A DNA stretch of 48,784 nucleotides from Mucilaginibacter agri (lineage in GTDB: Bacteria; Bacteroidota; Bacteroidia; Sphingobacteriales; Sphingobacteriaceae): the NCBI RefSeq assembly GCF_009928685.1, contig NZ_WWEO01000032.1, positions 1 to 48,784 of the forward strand, in the 5' to 3' direction. The notes below the pieces were generated by a model, which saw only the letters and a list, made by a program, of their open reading frames with translations, had not been told where the DNA came from and ran no database searches. A program made the translations under genes and the position numbers. Positions within the stretch are counted from its first letter, which is position 1. The number at the start of each line of letters is the position of its first letter. Shown here one piece after another: positions 32,302 to 41,342 of this stretch.

Positions 32302-35300
32302 ATGGAAAATGTTCCTGTATATAAACCAACGTACAAAATCCGCTTTGTTACGGCTGCTTCATTATTCGATGGTCACGATGCTACGATCAATATTATGCGT
32401 CGTATCCTGCAATCGAGCGGGGCAGAGGTAATCCATCTTGGCCACAACCGCTCTGTTGATGAAGTGGTTAACTGCGCCATACAGGAAGATGTACAGGGTA
32501 TAGCGCTTACCTCATACCAGGGCGGGCACATCGAATACTTTAAGTACATGTACGATTTGCTTAAAGAACGTGGAGCCGGCCACATTAAAATATTTGGTGG
32601 CGGGGGCGGCGTAATCCTACCCCAAGAAATTGAGGAATTACAGGCATATGGAATCAGCAAAATCTATTCGCCCGATGATGGCCGCAGGATGGGATTGCAA
32701 GGTATGATTAACGATATGCTGCAGCAGTGCGACTTCGAAACTAAAACCAAACTCAACGGCGAACTTAAGCGTCTGCCCGAAAAAGATAACAAGGCAATTG
32801 CTCAATTAATAACATTAGCTGAGAACCATTCCGAACAATTTCCCAAAAAAACATTAGCTCCCTCTCCCTCGGAGAGGGCGGGCGGTGATGCTGCGATGAT
32901 TCCCGTGCTCGGCATTACCGGCACCGGAGGTGCGGGTAAATCATCATTAGTTGATGAGTTTGTCCGTCGTTTTTTGGCCGAAACCGATAGAACGCTCGCT
33001 ATTATCTCTGTCGATCCATCCAAGCGTAAAACCGGCGGTGCCTTATTGGGCGACCGTATACGGATGAATGCCATTAACAACCCGCGTATATACATGCGAT
33101 CATTGGCTACACGACAAGCTAATCTGGCTTTGTCGGGCTATGTGCAGGAGTCTATTGATATTTGCAAATCTGCCGGCTACGATCTCATTATTGTAGAAAC
33201 ATCTGGCATTGGCCAAAGCGATACGATGATCACCGATTATTGTGATGTATCGCTTTATGTTATGACACCCGAGTTTGGCGCAGCAACCCAACTCGAAAAA
33301 ATAGACATGCTGGATTTTGCAGACCTAGTGGCTATTAACAAATTCGATAAGCGCGGCGCGTTGGATGCCATTCGCGATGTGCGCCGTCAGTATAAACGCA
33401 ACCATCAACTATTTGATGTTAGCGACGACAGCATGCCGGTGTTTGGCACAATGGCGTCCCAATTTAACGACCCGGGAATGAACCAGTTGTTTTCGGCCTT
33501 GATGAAAACCATCACAGCTAAAACGGGTGTCGACTTTCATCCTACCTTAATAGAAGAAGCTAATGACCCGGATAAAACATATATCATTCCGCCAGATCGT
33601 ACCCGCTACCTCGCCGAAATTGCAGAGAGCAGCGCCGCTTACATGGTTTGGGTGAACGAGCAGTGTAAGATTGCACAGCAGCTGTTTATGGTTAACGGGA
33701 CGATGAACCTCAGCCCAACCTTCTCCAAAGGAGAGGGAGTAAAAGAAGGTCTCGAAGAAATTTATAAGCATTTAGAAAGCCACCTGCACCCGGATTGCAA
33801 ACGTTTATTAAACGAGTGGCCGGAGACAGTACAGAAATATAAAGCCGATAATTTTATCTATAAGGTGCGCGATAAGGAAATCAAACAGCCTTTATTCACC
33901 ACTTCACTATCACAATTGCGCATACCTAAAATATCATTGCCCCGTTACGAGGCTTGGGGTGATATCTTGCGTTGGTTGCTAACCGAAAACCTACCGGGCG
34001 AATTTCCTTATGCAGCCGGTGTGTTTCCTTTAAAGCGTGAAGGCGAAGATCCCACACGTATGTTTGCCGGCGAAGGCGGCCCCGAACGTACTAATAAACG
34101 TTTTCATTATGTGTCGCTAGGTCAGCCCGCACATAGGCTGTCTACAGCTTTCGATTCAGTTACCTTATACGGCGAAGACCCACACGTCCGCCCCGACATT
34201 TATGGTAAGATTGGTAATTCGGGCGTTAGCATCGCTACATTGGATGACGCCAAGAAACTATATTCGGGTTTTGACTTGTGCAGTCCATCAACCTCTGTGT
34301 CTATGACCATTAACGGCCCCGCGCCTATGCTGCTAGGATTCTTTATGAATGCAGCAATTGATCAGCAGTGTGAAAAATATATTATTGAACATGGTTTGGA
34401 GCACTTGGTTGAGGCCAGGTTTAAGGAAGTTTATGATGATAAGGGATTGGAGAGGCCGAAGTATAATTCTTCTTCAAGTGCAGCAGCCTCACCCCAGCCC
34501 TCTCCGGGGGAGAGGGAGCAAAATAATGATCGTGGTTACAAAACTGCTGATACCAGGATTTGGGAAATATTGAAATCTAATTCGAGGGACAATAGAAAGA
34601 ATCAAACTGAAGCTGAAAATATCTTATGGCAACAGCTTCGTAATAGCAAAACAGGTTATAAGATCCGTAGACAACATGCTGTCGATGGCTATATTGCAGA
34701 TTTCATATGTTTATCAAAAGGACTAATTATTGAGGTTGACGGTGGTTACCACGATTTAACAATTGAGCAAGACGAAATTAGAACCGCGATTCTAAAACAA
34801 GAATGTTTTGAGATCATTAGATTTATCAATGATGAAGTGATAAATGATACAGAAAACGTTGTCAAACAAATTACTGAGACTCTCAATCTAAAACAGAACA
34901 AAAACTCCCTCTCCTCTGGAGAGGGCTGGGGTGAGGCTTCTTCACTCCCCCAAGGCAACAACGGCCTTGGACTCATGCTTCTTGGCCTAACCGGCGATCA
35001 AATTCTTCCGCCAGACGTTTACGCCAAAATCAAAGCATACGCGATTGCCAATGTGCGAGGTACGGTGCAAGCTGATATTTTAAAGGAAGATCAAGCGCAG
35101 AACACTTGCATCTTCTCTACCGAATTTGCCCTGAGGTTGATGGGCGACATTCAACAGTATTTTATTGATGAAAAGGTGCGTAACTTTTACTCCGTATCCA
35201 TTTCCGGCTACCATATTGCAGAAGCCGGGGCTAATCCGGTTACGCAGCTGGCCTTTACTTTGGCAAATGGTTTTACTTACGTGGAATACTATCTGAGCCG

Positions 35301-36156
35301 GGGCATGCATATCGATGATTTTGCGCCTAACCTCTCATTCTTCTTCTCTAACGGTATAGATCCGGAGTATTCGGTTATCGGGCGCGTGGCGAGGAGGATC
35401 TGGGCTAAGGCTATCAAAAATAAATACAAGGGGAATGATCGTTCTCAAAAGCTCAAATATCATATCCAAACCAGCGGGCGATCTTTGCACGCACAAGAGA
35501 TAGACTTTAACGATATCCGCACCACGCTGCAAGCGCTATACGCCATTTACGATAACTGCAACTCATTACATACCAATGCTTATGACGAAGCTATAACTAC
35601 TCCTACAGAAGAATCCGTTCGCCGGGCGATGGCTATCCAGCTTATTATAAACAGGGAGTTGGGTTTGGCCAAAAATGAAAACCCGATACAAGGTTCATTT
35701 ATTATTGAAGAATTGACCGACCTTGTTGAAGAAGCCGTGCTTACAGAATTTAAACGCATAAACGATCGCGGTGGCGTGTTGGGTGCTATGGAAACCATGT
35801 ATCAGCGCAGCAAAATCCAGGAAGAGTCGCTTTATTATGAAACATTAAAACACACAGGCGAATTCCCGATTATCGGTGTTAATACTTTCTTAAATAAAAA
35901 AGGCTCGCCAACCCTAGTCCCGGCTGAGGTTATCCGTGCTACAGAAGAAGAAAAACACCTACAAATCTCGGCACTTGAAGAATTTAAGTATCGCAATGAG
36001 GATAAAGCCTCGTCATTGCTAGAAGCTTTACAACAATCGGCAGTACATAGCCAAAATACCTTTGAGCAACTAATGGAGGTTTGCAAATACTGCTCATTAG
36101 GGCAAATTTCGCACGCACTTTATGAGGTTGGAGGGCAGTATAGAAGGAATATGTAA
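32302..36156 (+). CDS. icmF: Fused acyl-CoA mutase (IcmF type) with in-frame DUF559 insertion
   Basis: IcmF fuses a B12-binding domain, a MeaB-like GTPase chaperone and an acyl-CoA mutase that interconverts isobutyryl- and butyryl-CoA or relatives by a radical mechanism. Here: B12 domain about 10-145 with LFDGHD and ligand His25; GTPase with Walker A GTGGAGKS (207-214) and NKFD (346-349); mutase domain from about 530 with [13 protein letters not shown] near the substrate site. The length, 1284, is about 190 residues above the usual 1090. The excess is explained by three in-frame palindromic repeats at residues 187-195, 470-480 and 729-879; the last carries a complete DUF559 domain between RPKYN and [13 protein letters not shown]. 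All lie in linkers, so the enzyme may still fold. Confidence 0.9.
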   Translation: MENVPVYKPTYKIRFVTAASLFDGHDATINIMRRILQSSGAEVIHLGHNRSVDEVVNCAIQEDVQGIALTSYQGGHIEYFKYMYDLLKERGAGHIKIFGGGGGVILPQEIEELQAYGISKIYSPDDGRRMGLQGMINDMLQQCDFETKTKLNGELKRLPEKDNKAIAQLITLAENHSEQFPKKTLAPSPSERAGGDAAMIPVLGITGTGGAGKSSLVDEFVRRFLAETDRTLAIISVDPSKRKTGGALLGDRIRMNAINNPRIYMRSLATRQANLALSGYVQESIDICKSAGYDLIIVETSGIGQSDTMITDYCDVSLYVMTPEFGAATQLEKIDMLDFADLVAINKFDKRGALDAIRDVRRQYKRNHQLFDVSDDSMPVFGTMASQFNDPGMNQLFSALMKTITAKTGVDFHPTLIEEANDPDKTYIIPPDRTRYLAEIAESSAAYMVWVNEQCKIAQQLFMVNGTMNLSPTFSKGEGVKEGLEEIYKHLESHLHPDCKRLLNEWPETVQKYKADNFIYKVRDKEIKQPLFTTSLSQLRIPKISLPRYEAWGDILRWLLTENLPGEFPYAAGVFPLKREGEDPTRMFAGEGGPERTNKRFHYVSLGQPAHRLSTAFDSVTLYGEDPHVRPDIYGKIGNSGVSIATLDDAKKLYSGFDLCSPSTSVSMTINGPAPMLLGFFMNAAIDQQCEKYIIEHGLEHLVEARFKEVYDDKGLERPKYNSSSSAAASPQPSPGEREQNNDRGYKTADTRIWEILKSNSRDNRKNQTEAENILWQQLRNSKTGYKIRRQHAVDGYIADFICLSKGLIIEVDGGYHDLTIEQDEIRTAILKQECFEIIRFINDEVINDTENVVKQITETLNLKQNKNSLSSGEGWGEASSLPQGNNGLGLMLLGLTGDQILPPDVYAKIKAYAIANVRGTVQADILKEDQAQNTCIFSTEFALRLMGDIQQYFIDEKVRNFYSVSISGYHIAEAGANPVTQLAFTLANGFTYVEYYLSRGMHIDDFAPNLSFFFSNGIDPEYSVIGRVARRIWAKAIKNKYKGNDRSQKLKYHIQTSGRSLHAQEIDFNDIRTTLQALYAIYDNCNSLHTNAYDEAITTPTEESVRRAMAIQLIINRELGLAKNENPIQGSFIIEELTDLVEEAVLTEFKRINDRGGVLGAMETMYQRSKIQEESLYYETLKHTGEFPIIGVNTFLNKKGSPTLVPAEVIRATEEEKHLQISALEEFKYRNEDKASSLLEALQQSAVHSQNTFEQLMEVCKYCSLGQISHALYEVGGQYRRNM
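32858..32891. repeat. Solo palindrome 1 inside icmF (linker before the GTPase)
   Basis: CTCCCTCTCC, CTC, GGAGAGGG (hairpin 32860-32878) then CGGGCGGTGATGC, matching the right end of the DUF559 cassette (CTGGGGTGAGGC). Translated in frame as [11 protein letters not shown] between the B12 domain and the GTPase. Confidence 0.75.
33708..33739. repeat. Solo palindrome 2 inside icmF (linker after the GTPase)
   Basis: CCTCAGCCCAACCTTCTCC, AAA, GGAGAGGGAG: 32 bases matching the left end of the cassette (CCTCACCCCAGCCCTCTCC...GGAGAGGGAG) with three differences outside the loop. Translated in frame as [11 protein letters not shown]. Confidence 0.75.
34486..34938 (+). mobile_element. DUF559 cassette bounded by hairpin inverted repeats, in frame in icmF
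   Basis: The left end 34486-34518 and right end 34905-34937 are 33-base inverted repeats matching at 31 positions; each contains CCCTCTCC-3-GGAGAGGG. Between them icmF residues about 741-868 form a DUF559 domain (Vsr-like restriction nuclease fold): [18 protein letters not shown] (764-781), [15 protein letters not shown] (787-801), [10 protein letters not shown] (809-818) and [12 protein letters not shown] (838-849). The 453 bases equal 151 codons, so the host frame is kept. No internal ATG exists in this frame, so the domain would be made only as part of the fusion. Confidence 0.8.
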
Positions 36157-36161
36157 TTGAA

Positions 36162-36243
36162 CGTCATTGCGAGGTACGAAGCAATCCCGAACTATACAGA
36201 GCGGACCTGCCTATCAGGGATTGCTTCGTAACTCGCAATAACG
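36162..36243. repeat. GTCATTGCGAG inverted-repeat element after icmF
   Basis: Arms 36162-36188 (CGTCATTGCGAGGTACG then AAGCAATCCC) and 36217-36243 are inverted copies matching at 25 of 27 positions, with a 28-base middle. It begins 5 bases after the icmF stop and lies between convergent genes, so it may also act as a transcription stop. Confidence 0.7.
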
Positions 36244-36263
36244 AGTTTTAAATTTTAAATATC

Positions 36264-37292
36264 CTATTTCCTCTTTTCTACCTTATCATAAAAGCCACCA
36301 AATACACTCAGCTTCACGCCGTCTTCTTTAAAGAAGTCGCCAGGAAATCCTAGTTTGATAGCACTTGCTTCATCAAGTCGTTTCATGTGATCTTCTGTTA
36401 AGGTTACATCTATGGTTTTGAGGTTATCCTTTAATTGATCGACCTTAGTTGCACCCACAATAGGTGTGCATGAGAAACCTTGCTGCATGGTCCATTTAAG
36501 GGCAACGTGGGCTGGTGACACACTGAGCTCATCTGCAATGGCCATTACGACACGCGTAATACGCTCACTATTTTCATCGAGGCGGTTACTTTGAGGTTTA
36601 ATACGGCCTTGTTCGCCGCGCAGGTATTTACCGGTTAATGCTCCACCGGCAAGAGGCGCCCAGGGAGTAACGGTCATCCCGAAGTGTTTGGCCATAGGTA
36701 TCAATTCCCGTTCGGGGGTGCGTTGCAATAGGCTGTATTCGACCTGCAAGGCCACAAACTGGCTCCATCCCATTAGTTCGGCCAAGGTATTTCCTTTAGA
36801 TACTACCCAAGCCGGGGTATCGCTAATAGCTATGTAGTTGATCTTGCCCTGACGAACCAGATCGTCTAATCCTCGAAGCACCTCATCAATGGGGGTTATA
36901 TCATCCCAAATATGCAAATAAAACACATCCAGAAATTCGGTATTGAGGCGTTTGAGACTTTGTTCAACGCTACGCATCATGTTTTTGCGGCTGTTACCGG
37001 CTGCGTTAGGGTTGGTGAATTGCTCTCCGTCGCGAAGAGTATATTTGCTGGCCAGCACAAAATAATCACGGTCGTGATTGTTGATGTATTCGCCTATAAT
37101 TTTTTCACTGGTGCCGAATTTATAGATGTTAGCAGTATCTATAAAATTACCTCCCGCGTTGGCAAACTCATCCATAATAGCCATGCTGGTTTCTTTGTCA
37201 GCTCCCCAGCCGCCTTCGGTACCAAAACCCATTGTGCCCAGGCACAGTTCGGAAACTTTAAGGCCCGAGCGGCCTAATAATTTGTATTGCAT
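36264..37292 (-). CDS. Aldo/keto reductase
   Basis: A 342-residue NADPH-dependent oxidoreductase with the (beta/alpha)8 fold. The start MQYKLLGRSGLKVSELCLGTMGFG is standard. The catalytic tetrad is visible: Asp and Tyr in NFIDTANIYKFG, Lys in FVLASKYT and His in VFYLHIWD. The NADP-binding C-terminal part shows CTPIVGATKVDQLKDNL. It belongs to the YajO/Tas-like group; the substrate cannot be told. ATG 37292 is preferred over 37313, which only adds MTKRSIT. Confidence 0.9.
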   Translation of the reverse strand: MQYKLLGRSGLKVSELCLGTMGFGTEGGWGADKETSMAIMDEFANAGGNFIDTANIYKFGTSEKIIGEYINNHDRDYFVLASKYTLRDGEQFTNPNAAGNSRKNMMRSVEQSLKRLNTEFLDVFYLHIWDDITPIDEVLRGLDDLVRQGKINYIAISDTPAWVVSKGNTLAELMGWSQFVALQVEYSLLQRTPERELIPMAKHFGMTVTPWAPLAGGALTGKYLRGEQGRIKPQSNRLDENSERITRVVMAIADELSVSPAHVALKWTMQQGFSCTPIVGATKVDQLKDNLKTIDVTLTEDHMKRLDEASAIKLGFPGDFFKEDGVKLSVFGGFYDKVEKRK

Positions 37293-37391
37293 AGTGATAG
37301 AACGTTTAGTCAATTATATCTGTTTTAAACTTTAAAACCTAAATAAAAGCAGCAAAACAATATCTGCGAGCAACTTGTAATTATAAGTACT

Positions 37392-37721
37392 ATGAAAATC
37401 ATAAACACAACCCGGCCTGTATCAGCCAGCGAACTGGAAAACTTTCTGAGCGAAAAGCTAAACCCATTGTTTCATGAGCAGCGCCAGATCGACCTGAGTT
37501 TTGATATCCGGAAAGAGGGCGATGCGATAGAAATATGTAACGATGAACTGTATGACGGCTTTCTATTTCGCATAGAAACGCACGGCAATGAAATGCACGT
37601 TATTAAATCCGAGCACTACACCGATGATGTTAATTCGCTGACCATCGAAGAACTCCTTAACGGATTGTTCCTCGAGTTTCCAGGTCGCGACGAAATTAAA
37701 TATATAGGCGAAGAGTCTTAA
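37392..37721 (+). CDS. Hypothetical protein
   Basis: A 109-residue acidic cytosolic protein (no signal, no membrane segment). Alternating helix and strand: SASELENFLSEKLNPLF, DLSFDIRKEGDAIEICND, FLFRIETHGNEMHVIKSEHY and a C-terminal helix SLTIEELLNGLFLEF. I do not recognise it. Codon use and the ATG with A-rich upstream look normal. Its stop shares TTAA with the stop of the convergent desaturase gene. Confidence 0.65.
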   Translation: MKIINTTRPVSASELENFLSEKLNPLFHEQRQIDLSFDIRKEGDAIEICNDELYDGFLFRIETHGNEMHVIKSEHYTDDVNSLTIEELLNGLFLEFPGRDEIKYIGEES

Positions 37722-38698
37722 CCCGCTATCCAGGTAAATTTGTATTCGAGGTGCGGATTTTTCATACGCTCGGCTACACGTACCAAACGATCCGGAAGTC
37801 TCATGATATAATCACGCGCTTTTTCGCCGGCCTCGTTCAAATCGGGCATGCTTTCAATATGCCACTCCTCGATAAGGGTTTTCATAATGTCTACATAATC
37901 CAACGCAGTATAAACTCCCAGGCGCTGTGCAGCATCAGTAAAATGACCAAAGGTTTGACCTATTTTCAAACCAACTTCACGTAGAAAGTGTGCCGGCATA
38001 ACAATCTTCTGGCGCATCATATCTTCAAAGGCAACCATAGCTTCGTTAGGGTCTACCTCAAATATTTTGGTCATAAAGTGCTTGTAAGCTTTGGCGTGGC
38101 GGGCTTCATCAGAAGCAATAACACCACACATCTTAGCCAACAAGCCGTCGCCGTCTTTTTTAGCCAATGCAGCTACACGCCTGTGCGAAACATTAGTAGC
38201 CATCTCCTGAAAAGAAGTGTATATAAAGTTACGGTATGGATCTGTACCTGTGCCGATATCAAAACCATCAGCAATTAAAAATTGAGTTGATACTTCCATG
38301 GCGCGCATATCTACACGGCCAGATAAGTACAAGTATTTGTTAAGCAAATCGCCGTGACGGTTTTCTTCAGCGGTCCAGTGGCGGGTCCATTTCATCCAAC
38401 CATTGTCTTCGCTCATGTCCACCCCTTCTACCATGGTTAACCACGATTCGTAAGTCGGCAAGGCCTCCTCGGTAATGGTATCGCCAATTAAAACGGCAAC
38501 AAGATCATAAGATAAACCACGAGCGCTTTCTTGAAGCTCTTTGATCTCGGTAAAGAATGAATCGCGGGTAGAGTCAGGAAGGAGATCAGACGGCTGCCAG
38601 TTCTCTTCTATGGGCTTCAAAAAATCCCACATTTTTTCGAGCATATACTTTTCAATATGCATCATCACTTCTCTACGCTGTTCGGCAAAAAACTTCAT
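37718..38698 (-). CDS. Acyl-ACP desaturase
   Basis: A 326-residue soluble di-iron desaturase that puts a cis double bond into acyl-ACP. The iron ligands lie in EENRHG (111-116) and DEARHA (197-202), with E165 in TSFQEMATNVSHRR and the first glutamate in the segment around VEGVD. Related to plant stearoyl-ACP delta-9 desaturase and mycobacterial DesA. TTG 38707 would add three residues; ATG 38698 (MKFFAEQRREVM) is the usual start. With fabI in the same window it points to membrane-lipid adjustment, though the genes are not linked. Confidence 0.9.
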   Translation of the reverse strand: MKFFAEQRREVMMHIEKYMLEKMWDFLKPIEENWQPSDLLPDSTRDSFFTEIKELQESARGLSYDLVAVLIGDTITEEALPTYESWLTMVEGVDMSEDNGWMKWTRHWTAEENRHGDLLNKYLYLSGRVDMRAMEVSTQFLIADGFDIGTGTDPYRNFIYTSFQEMATNVSHRRVAALAKKDGDGLLAKMCGVIASDEARHAKAYKHFMTKIFEVDPNEAMVAFEDMMRQKIVMPAHFLREVGLKIGQTFGHFTDAAQRLGVYTALDYVDIMKTLIEEWHIESMPDLNEAGEKARDYIMRLPDRLVRVAERMKNPHLEYKFTWIAG

Positions 38699-38765
38699 AT
38701 ATTTCAATAACAGATGGTAAAGTTAGCGGTTTTACCCAAACTATCTTATTTTTAATGGTTTTAAA

Positions 38766-39929
38766 TTACAAACCCAGAGCATCCTTAAAACAGGGGGGCA
38801 AATGCGCTATGGAAGGCTTGCCGGCAAAAATAGAAAAGTTTGTATTATAATCCCATAACATTCCGGGAATACCCAATGCCGATAGCGATTTTCTAACTGT
38901 TTTAATATATCTGCAACGGCTATCTACATCTGCATATTTGTTATAAACACCATACTCGCTGCATAAAACAGGCACCCCGTATTTATCGCTCCAGTTTTTT
39001 ACAATTTGCAATTTGTCTTTAACAGACTGCTCGTTGCCGTCGTGCCGATATTGATTATAGTTGGTTTCGCCCCAGGTGCCTTTTGCTTTTGGATTCAACT
39101 GAGGAAATTTTTCCCCGTCGTAAGGAAAAGCTACCCCGGTTGTCGCAACCTGATCGCCAACCCAAACAGCTCCCTGATGAGTAAAGAAAAAAGGTTCGTA
39201 AAAATGAAAAGTATAAATAATACGCTCGTCAGCCAGTCTCACAAAACGACTTAATTCATATATGCTGTTGTAATTGGAGGCGCCAACAAGCAAAATACGC
39301 TGTGCATCAACCTTGCGAATGGCTGTTACCAGATTGTAAGCGGCATCCTTCCACTTTTGTGGATCCATTGGCGGCGGCTCGTTATAAATATCAAAATATA
39401 CCTGGCTAGCGCTTTCGTTTTTATAGTGCCTGGTTAAGGTTAACCAAATGCTAATTGCTTCATTAGTAGCATTATTGTAATTATTATCATTAATCTTACC
39501 ATCATGATAGTCGATCACTAATTTAAACCCATAACGTTTACATTGTTTAAGCACGCCGTCTATTTGCGCCAGCACCTGTTGCAGCGATACACCCTTATCC
39601 CGGTAATATTCAAATGCAACCGGTAGCCTGATACTCTTAAATCCCAGCTGTTTAAGCAACGCGAAATCAGCATCGGCAATGGGTTTGTGTTGTAATGCCC
39701 CGGTATTCCAGGTTTGCTCTAACCATGAGATATTTACGCCGTTATTAAGTGCTTTTGCGCTGTTAAAAAGATCAGTTCTACTATTGACGATAATTGGTTT
39801 AGTTTTTGCATCCTGACACTGCGCATTTAATTGAGACATTAATAGTGCAAAAATTGTATAAATGTGTAACACCGGACTAAATAAACCACGACTTTGTTCA
39901 AGAAATTTATTTTTTACGTTTAACTTCAC
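38766..39929 (-). CDS. Secreted GH5 family glycoside hydrolase (cellulase-like)
   Basis: A 387-residue exported TIM-barrel hydrolase of family 5. The acid/base Glu184 is in YNEP (182-185) and the nucleophile Glu325 in CSEYGVY; FKSIRLPVAFEYY, VIDYHDG and YTFHFYEPFFFTHQG line the barrel. A hydrophobic segment ending LNAQ (about 20-36) is the signal peptide. The start is GTG. It is divergent from the histidine kinase gene by only 41 bases and so shares control with the polysaccharide operon; in cellulose systems an endoglucanase often trims or releases the polymer, which is the likely role here (inference). Confidence 0.87.
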   Translation of the reverse strand: MKLNVKNKFLEQSRGLFSPVLHIYTIFALLMSQLNAQCQDAKTKPIIVNSRTDLFNSAKALNNGVNISWLEQTWNTGALQHKPIADADFALLKQLGFKSIRLPVAFEYYRDKGVSLQQVLAQIDGVLKQCKRYGFKLVIDYHDGKINDNNYNNATNEAISIWLTLTRHYKNESASQVYFDIYNEPPPMDPQKWKDAAYNLVTAIRKVDAQRILLVGASNYNSIYELSRFVRLADERIIYTFHFYEPFFFTHQGAVWVGDQVATTGVAFPYDGEKFPQLNPKAKGTWGETNYNQYRHDGNEQSVKDKLQIVKNWSDKYGVPVLCSEYGVYNKYADVDSRCRYIKTVRKSLSALGIPGMLWDYNTNFSIFAGKPSIAHLPPCFKDALGL

Positions 39930-39970
39930 ACCGAAACTGATTGCTTTTGATTAATTTACGATATTAGATA

Positions 39971-41323
39971 ATGTTTGTTCAGATTAGTAAAGAAGAATTC
40001 GCTAAGGAAAGTAACAAGAAAGCCTGGTACCAAACAAACAATATAATTTGGACGATTATATTTTTATACCCTCTGCTCATCATTGTCGACTATATCTATG
40101 CGGCAGATGTCTGGGAGCAATTCGCAATAGTCCGCTTCATCGTGGTTGTTATCATACTCGGGGTTTATACCATTTTTCAAAACCGTAAATACGATTATCG
40201 CATACTGCTCCACATCGCTTTTTTTTTGTTATCCCTCCCTTCTGCCATATTATGTAATGTGGTAAACATACAGCAGCTAACTGTATTCTTCCTTATTTAT
40301 TCTGCCATTATATTATTTTTCAACCTGCAGGTTTTTTGGGAACCTATTAACTCTGTTGTACAGGTTATCATCGCCCTGGCACTGCTAACTATATTCTTTA
40401 ACACACTTAACCAATATTCGTTAGACTTGTTTATCAGTAATGGTGGGCAATACTTCTTTATCATCAGTGTTATTTCATGCCTTATTGTAAGTGCCCGCTA
40501 TAAAGTGACCGAACGCGATGTTAAATCGCAGATCATGATCGAAAAATCTAACGAGCAGTTAAAACAGCAAAACAAGGATATTGTTGAGAAAAACAACATT
40601 ATCGATATGCAGTACGAAAGGCTGCGCAAGCTCGACGAGCAAAAAAACAGCTTCATTAACATTGCAGGGCACGATCTCAAAAACCTTATCGGTTCGGTTA
40701 TTATGAGTAACAGCATGATCCGCGACGAGGAATACCGCCTGAGTACAGACCAGAAAGAGTTTTTGCAATACATTCAGGATTCGGCTGAGAAAATGCAGTA
40801 TATGCTTAACAAGTTGATGGATGTTAAAGAGATCGAGTCGCCGGAAATGAAATTCAACCCGGAGATATTCGATATTAATTCGGAAGTTCAATACGTTTTT
40901 AAAGGCTTGCAAGAAACCGCGCAGATGAAAAACATTACGCTGGTTGATAATATATTAAAACTGCCCCTAAACGTAAGGCTCGATAAGGTATTTACCGGGC
41001 AGGTGTTTCAGAACCTTCTTTCAAACGCAATTAAATTTTCACAAACAAATAACAACATTAAGATAGCCACAAGCTTGCAGCGTCAGAAATTTGTATTTGA
41101 AATTATTGACGAAGGTATAGCCATCGGCCAGGAAGAACTGGACACCATGTTTAACAAGCTTAAAACACTTAATGATGCCAGCAACAGCACTGCAACCGGC
41201 AGTCGTTTAGGCCTTGGCTTATCTATAGCCAAATTAATGACGCAGGAAATGGGCGGCCAAATATCATACCGCAGCGACTATAATGGTAACTATTTCAGAG
41301 TAGAATTTAACGTGATCAACTAA
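39971..41323 (+). CDS. Membrane sensor histidine kinase
   Basis: A 450-residue kinase. Six hydrophobic segments (about 25-175) form a membrane sensor without a large periplasmic loop, followed by a coiled coil (180-225) and a HisKA domain with H-box phospho-site His234 (IAGHDLKN), N-box NLLSNAIKFS, G1 as DEGIAIG (degenerate against DxGxGI) and G2 GLGLGLS-like (SRLGLGLSIAKL). No response regulator is encoded nearby. It is the first gene of the polysaccharide operon (19 bases to the next). Confidence 0.87.
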   Translation: MFVQISKEEFAKESNKKAWYQTNNIIWTIIFLYPLLIIVDYIYAADVWEQFAIVRFIVVVIILGVYTIFQNRKYDYRILLHIAFFLLSLPSAILCNVVNIQQLTVFFLIYSAIILFFNLQVFWEPINSVVQVIIALALLTIFFNTLNQYSLDLFISNGGQYFFIISVISCLIVSARYKVTERDVKSQIMIEKSNEQLKQQNKDIVEKNNIIDMQYERLRKLDEQKNSFINIAGHDLKNLIGSVIMSNSMIRDEEYRLSTDQKEFLQYIQDSAEKMQYMLNKLMDVKEIESPEMKFNPEIFDINSEVQYVFKGLQETAQMKNITLVDNILKLPLNVRLDKVFTGQVFQNLLSNAIKFSQTNNNIKIATSLQRQKFVFEIIDEGIAIGQEELDTMFNKLKTLNDASNSTATGSRLGLGLSIAKLMTQEMGGQISYRSDYNGNYFRVEFNVIN

Positions 41324-41342
41324 ATTATATACAAGCAAACCG

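Noticed and set aside
34486..34938. Intein or group II intron in icmF
   Set aside because: No Cys/Ser plus HN splice junction motifs and no homing LAGLIDADG or reverse-transcriptase features; the ends are DNA palindromes and the fold is DUF559.
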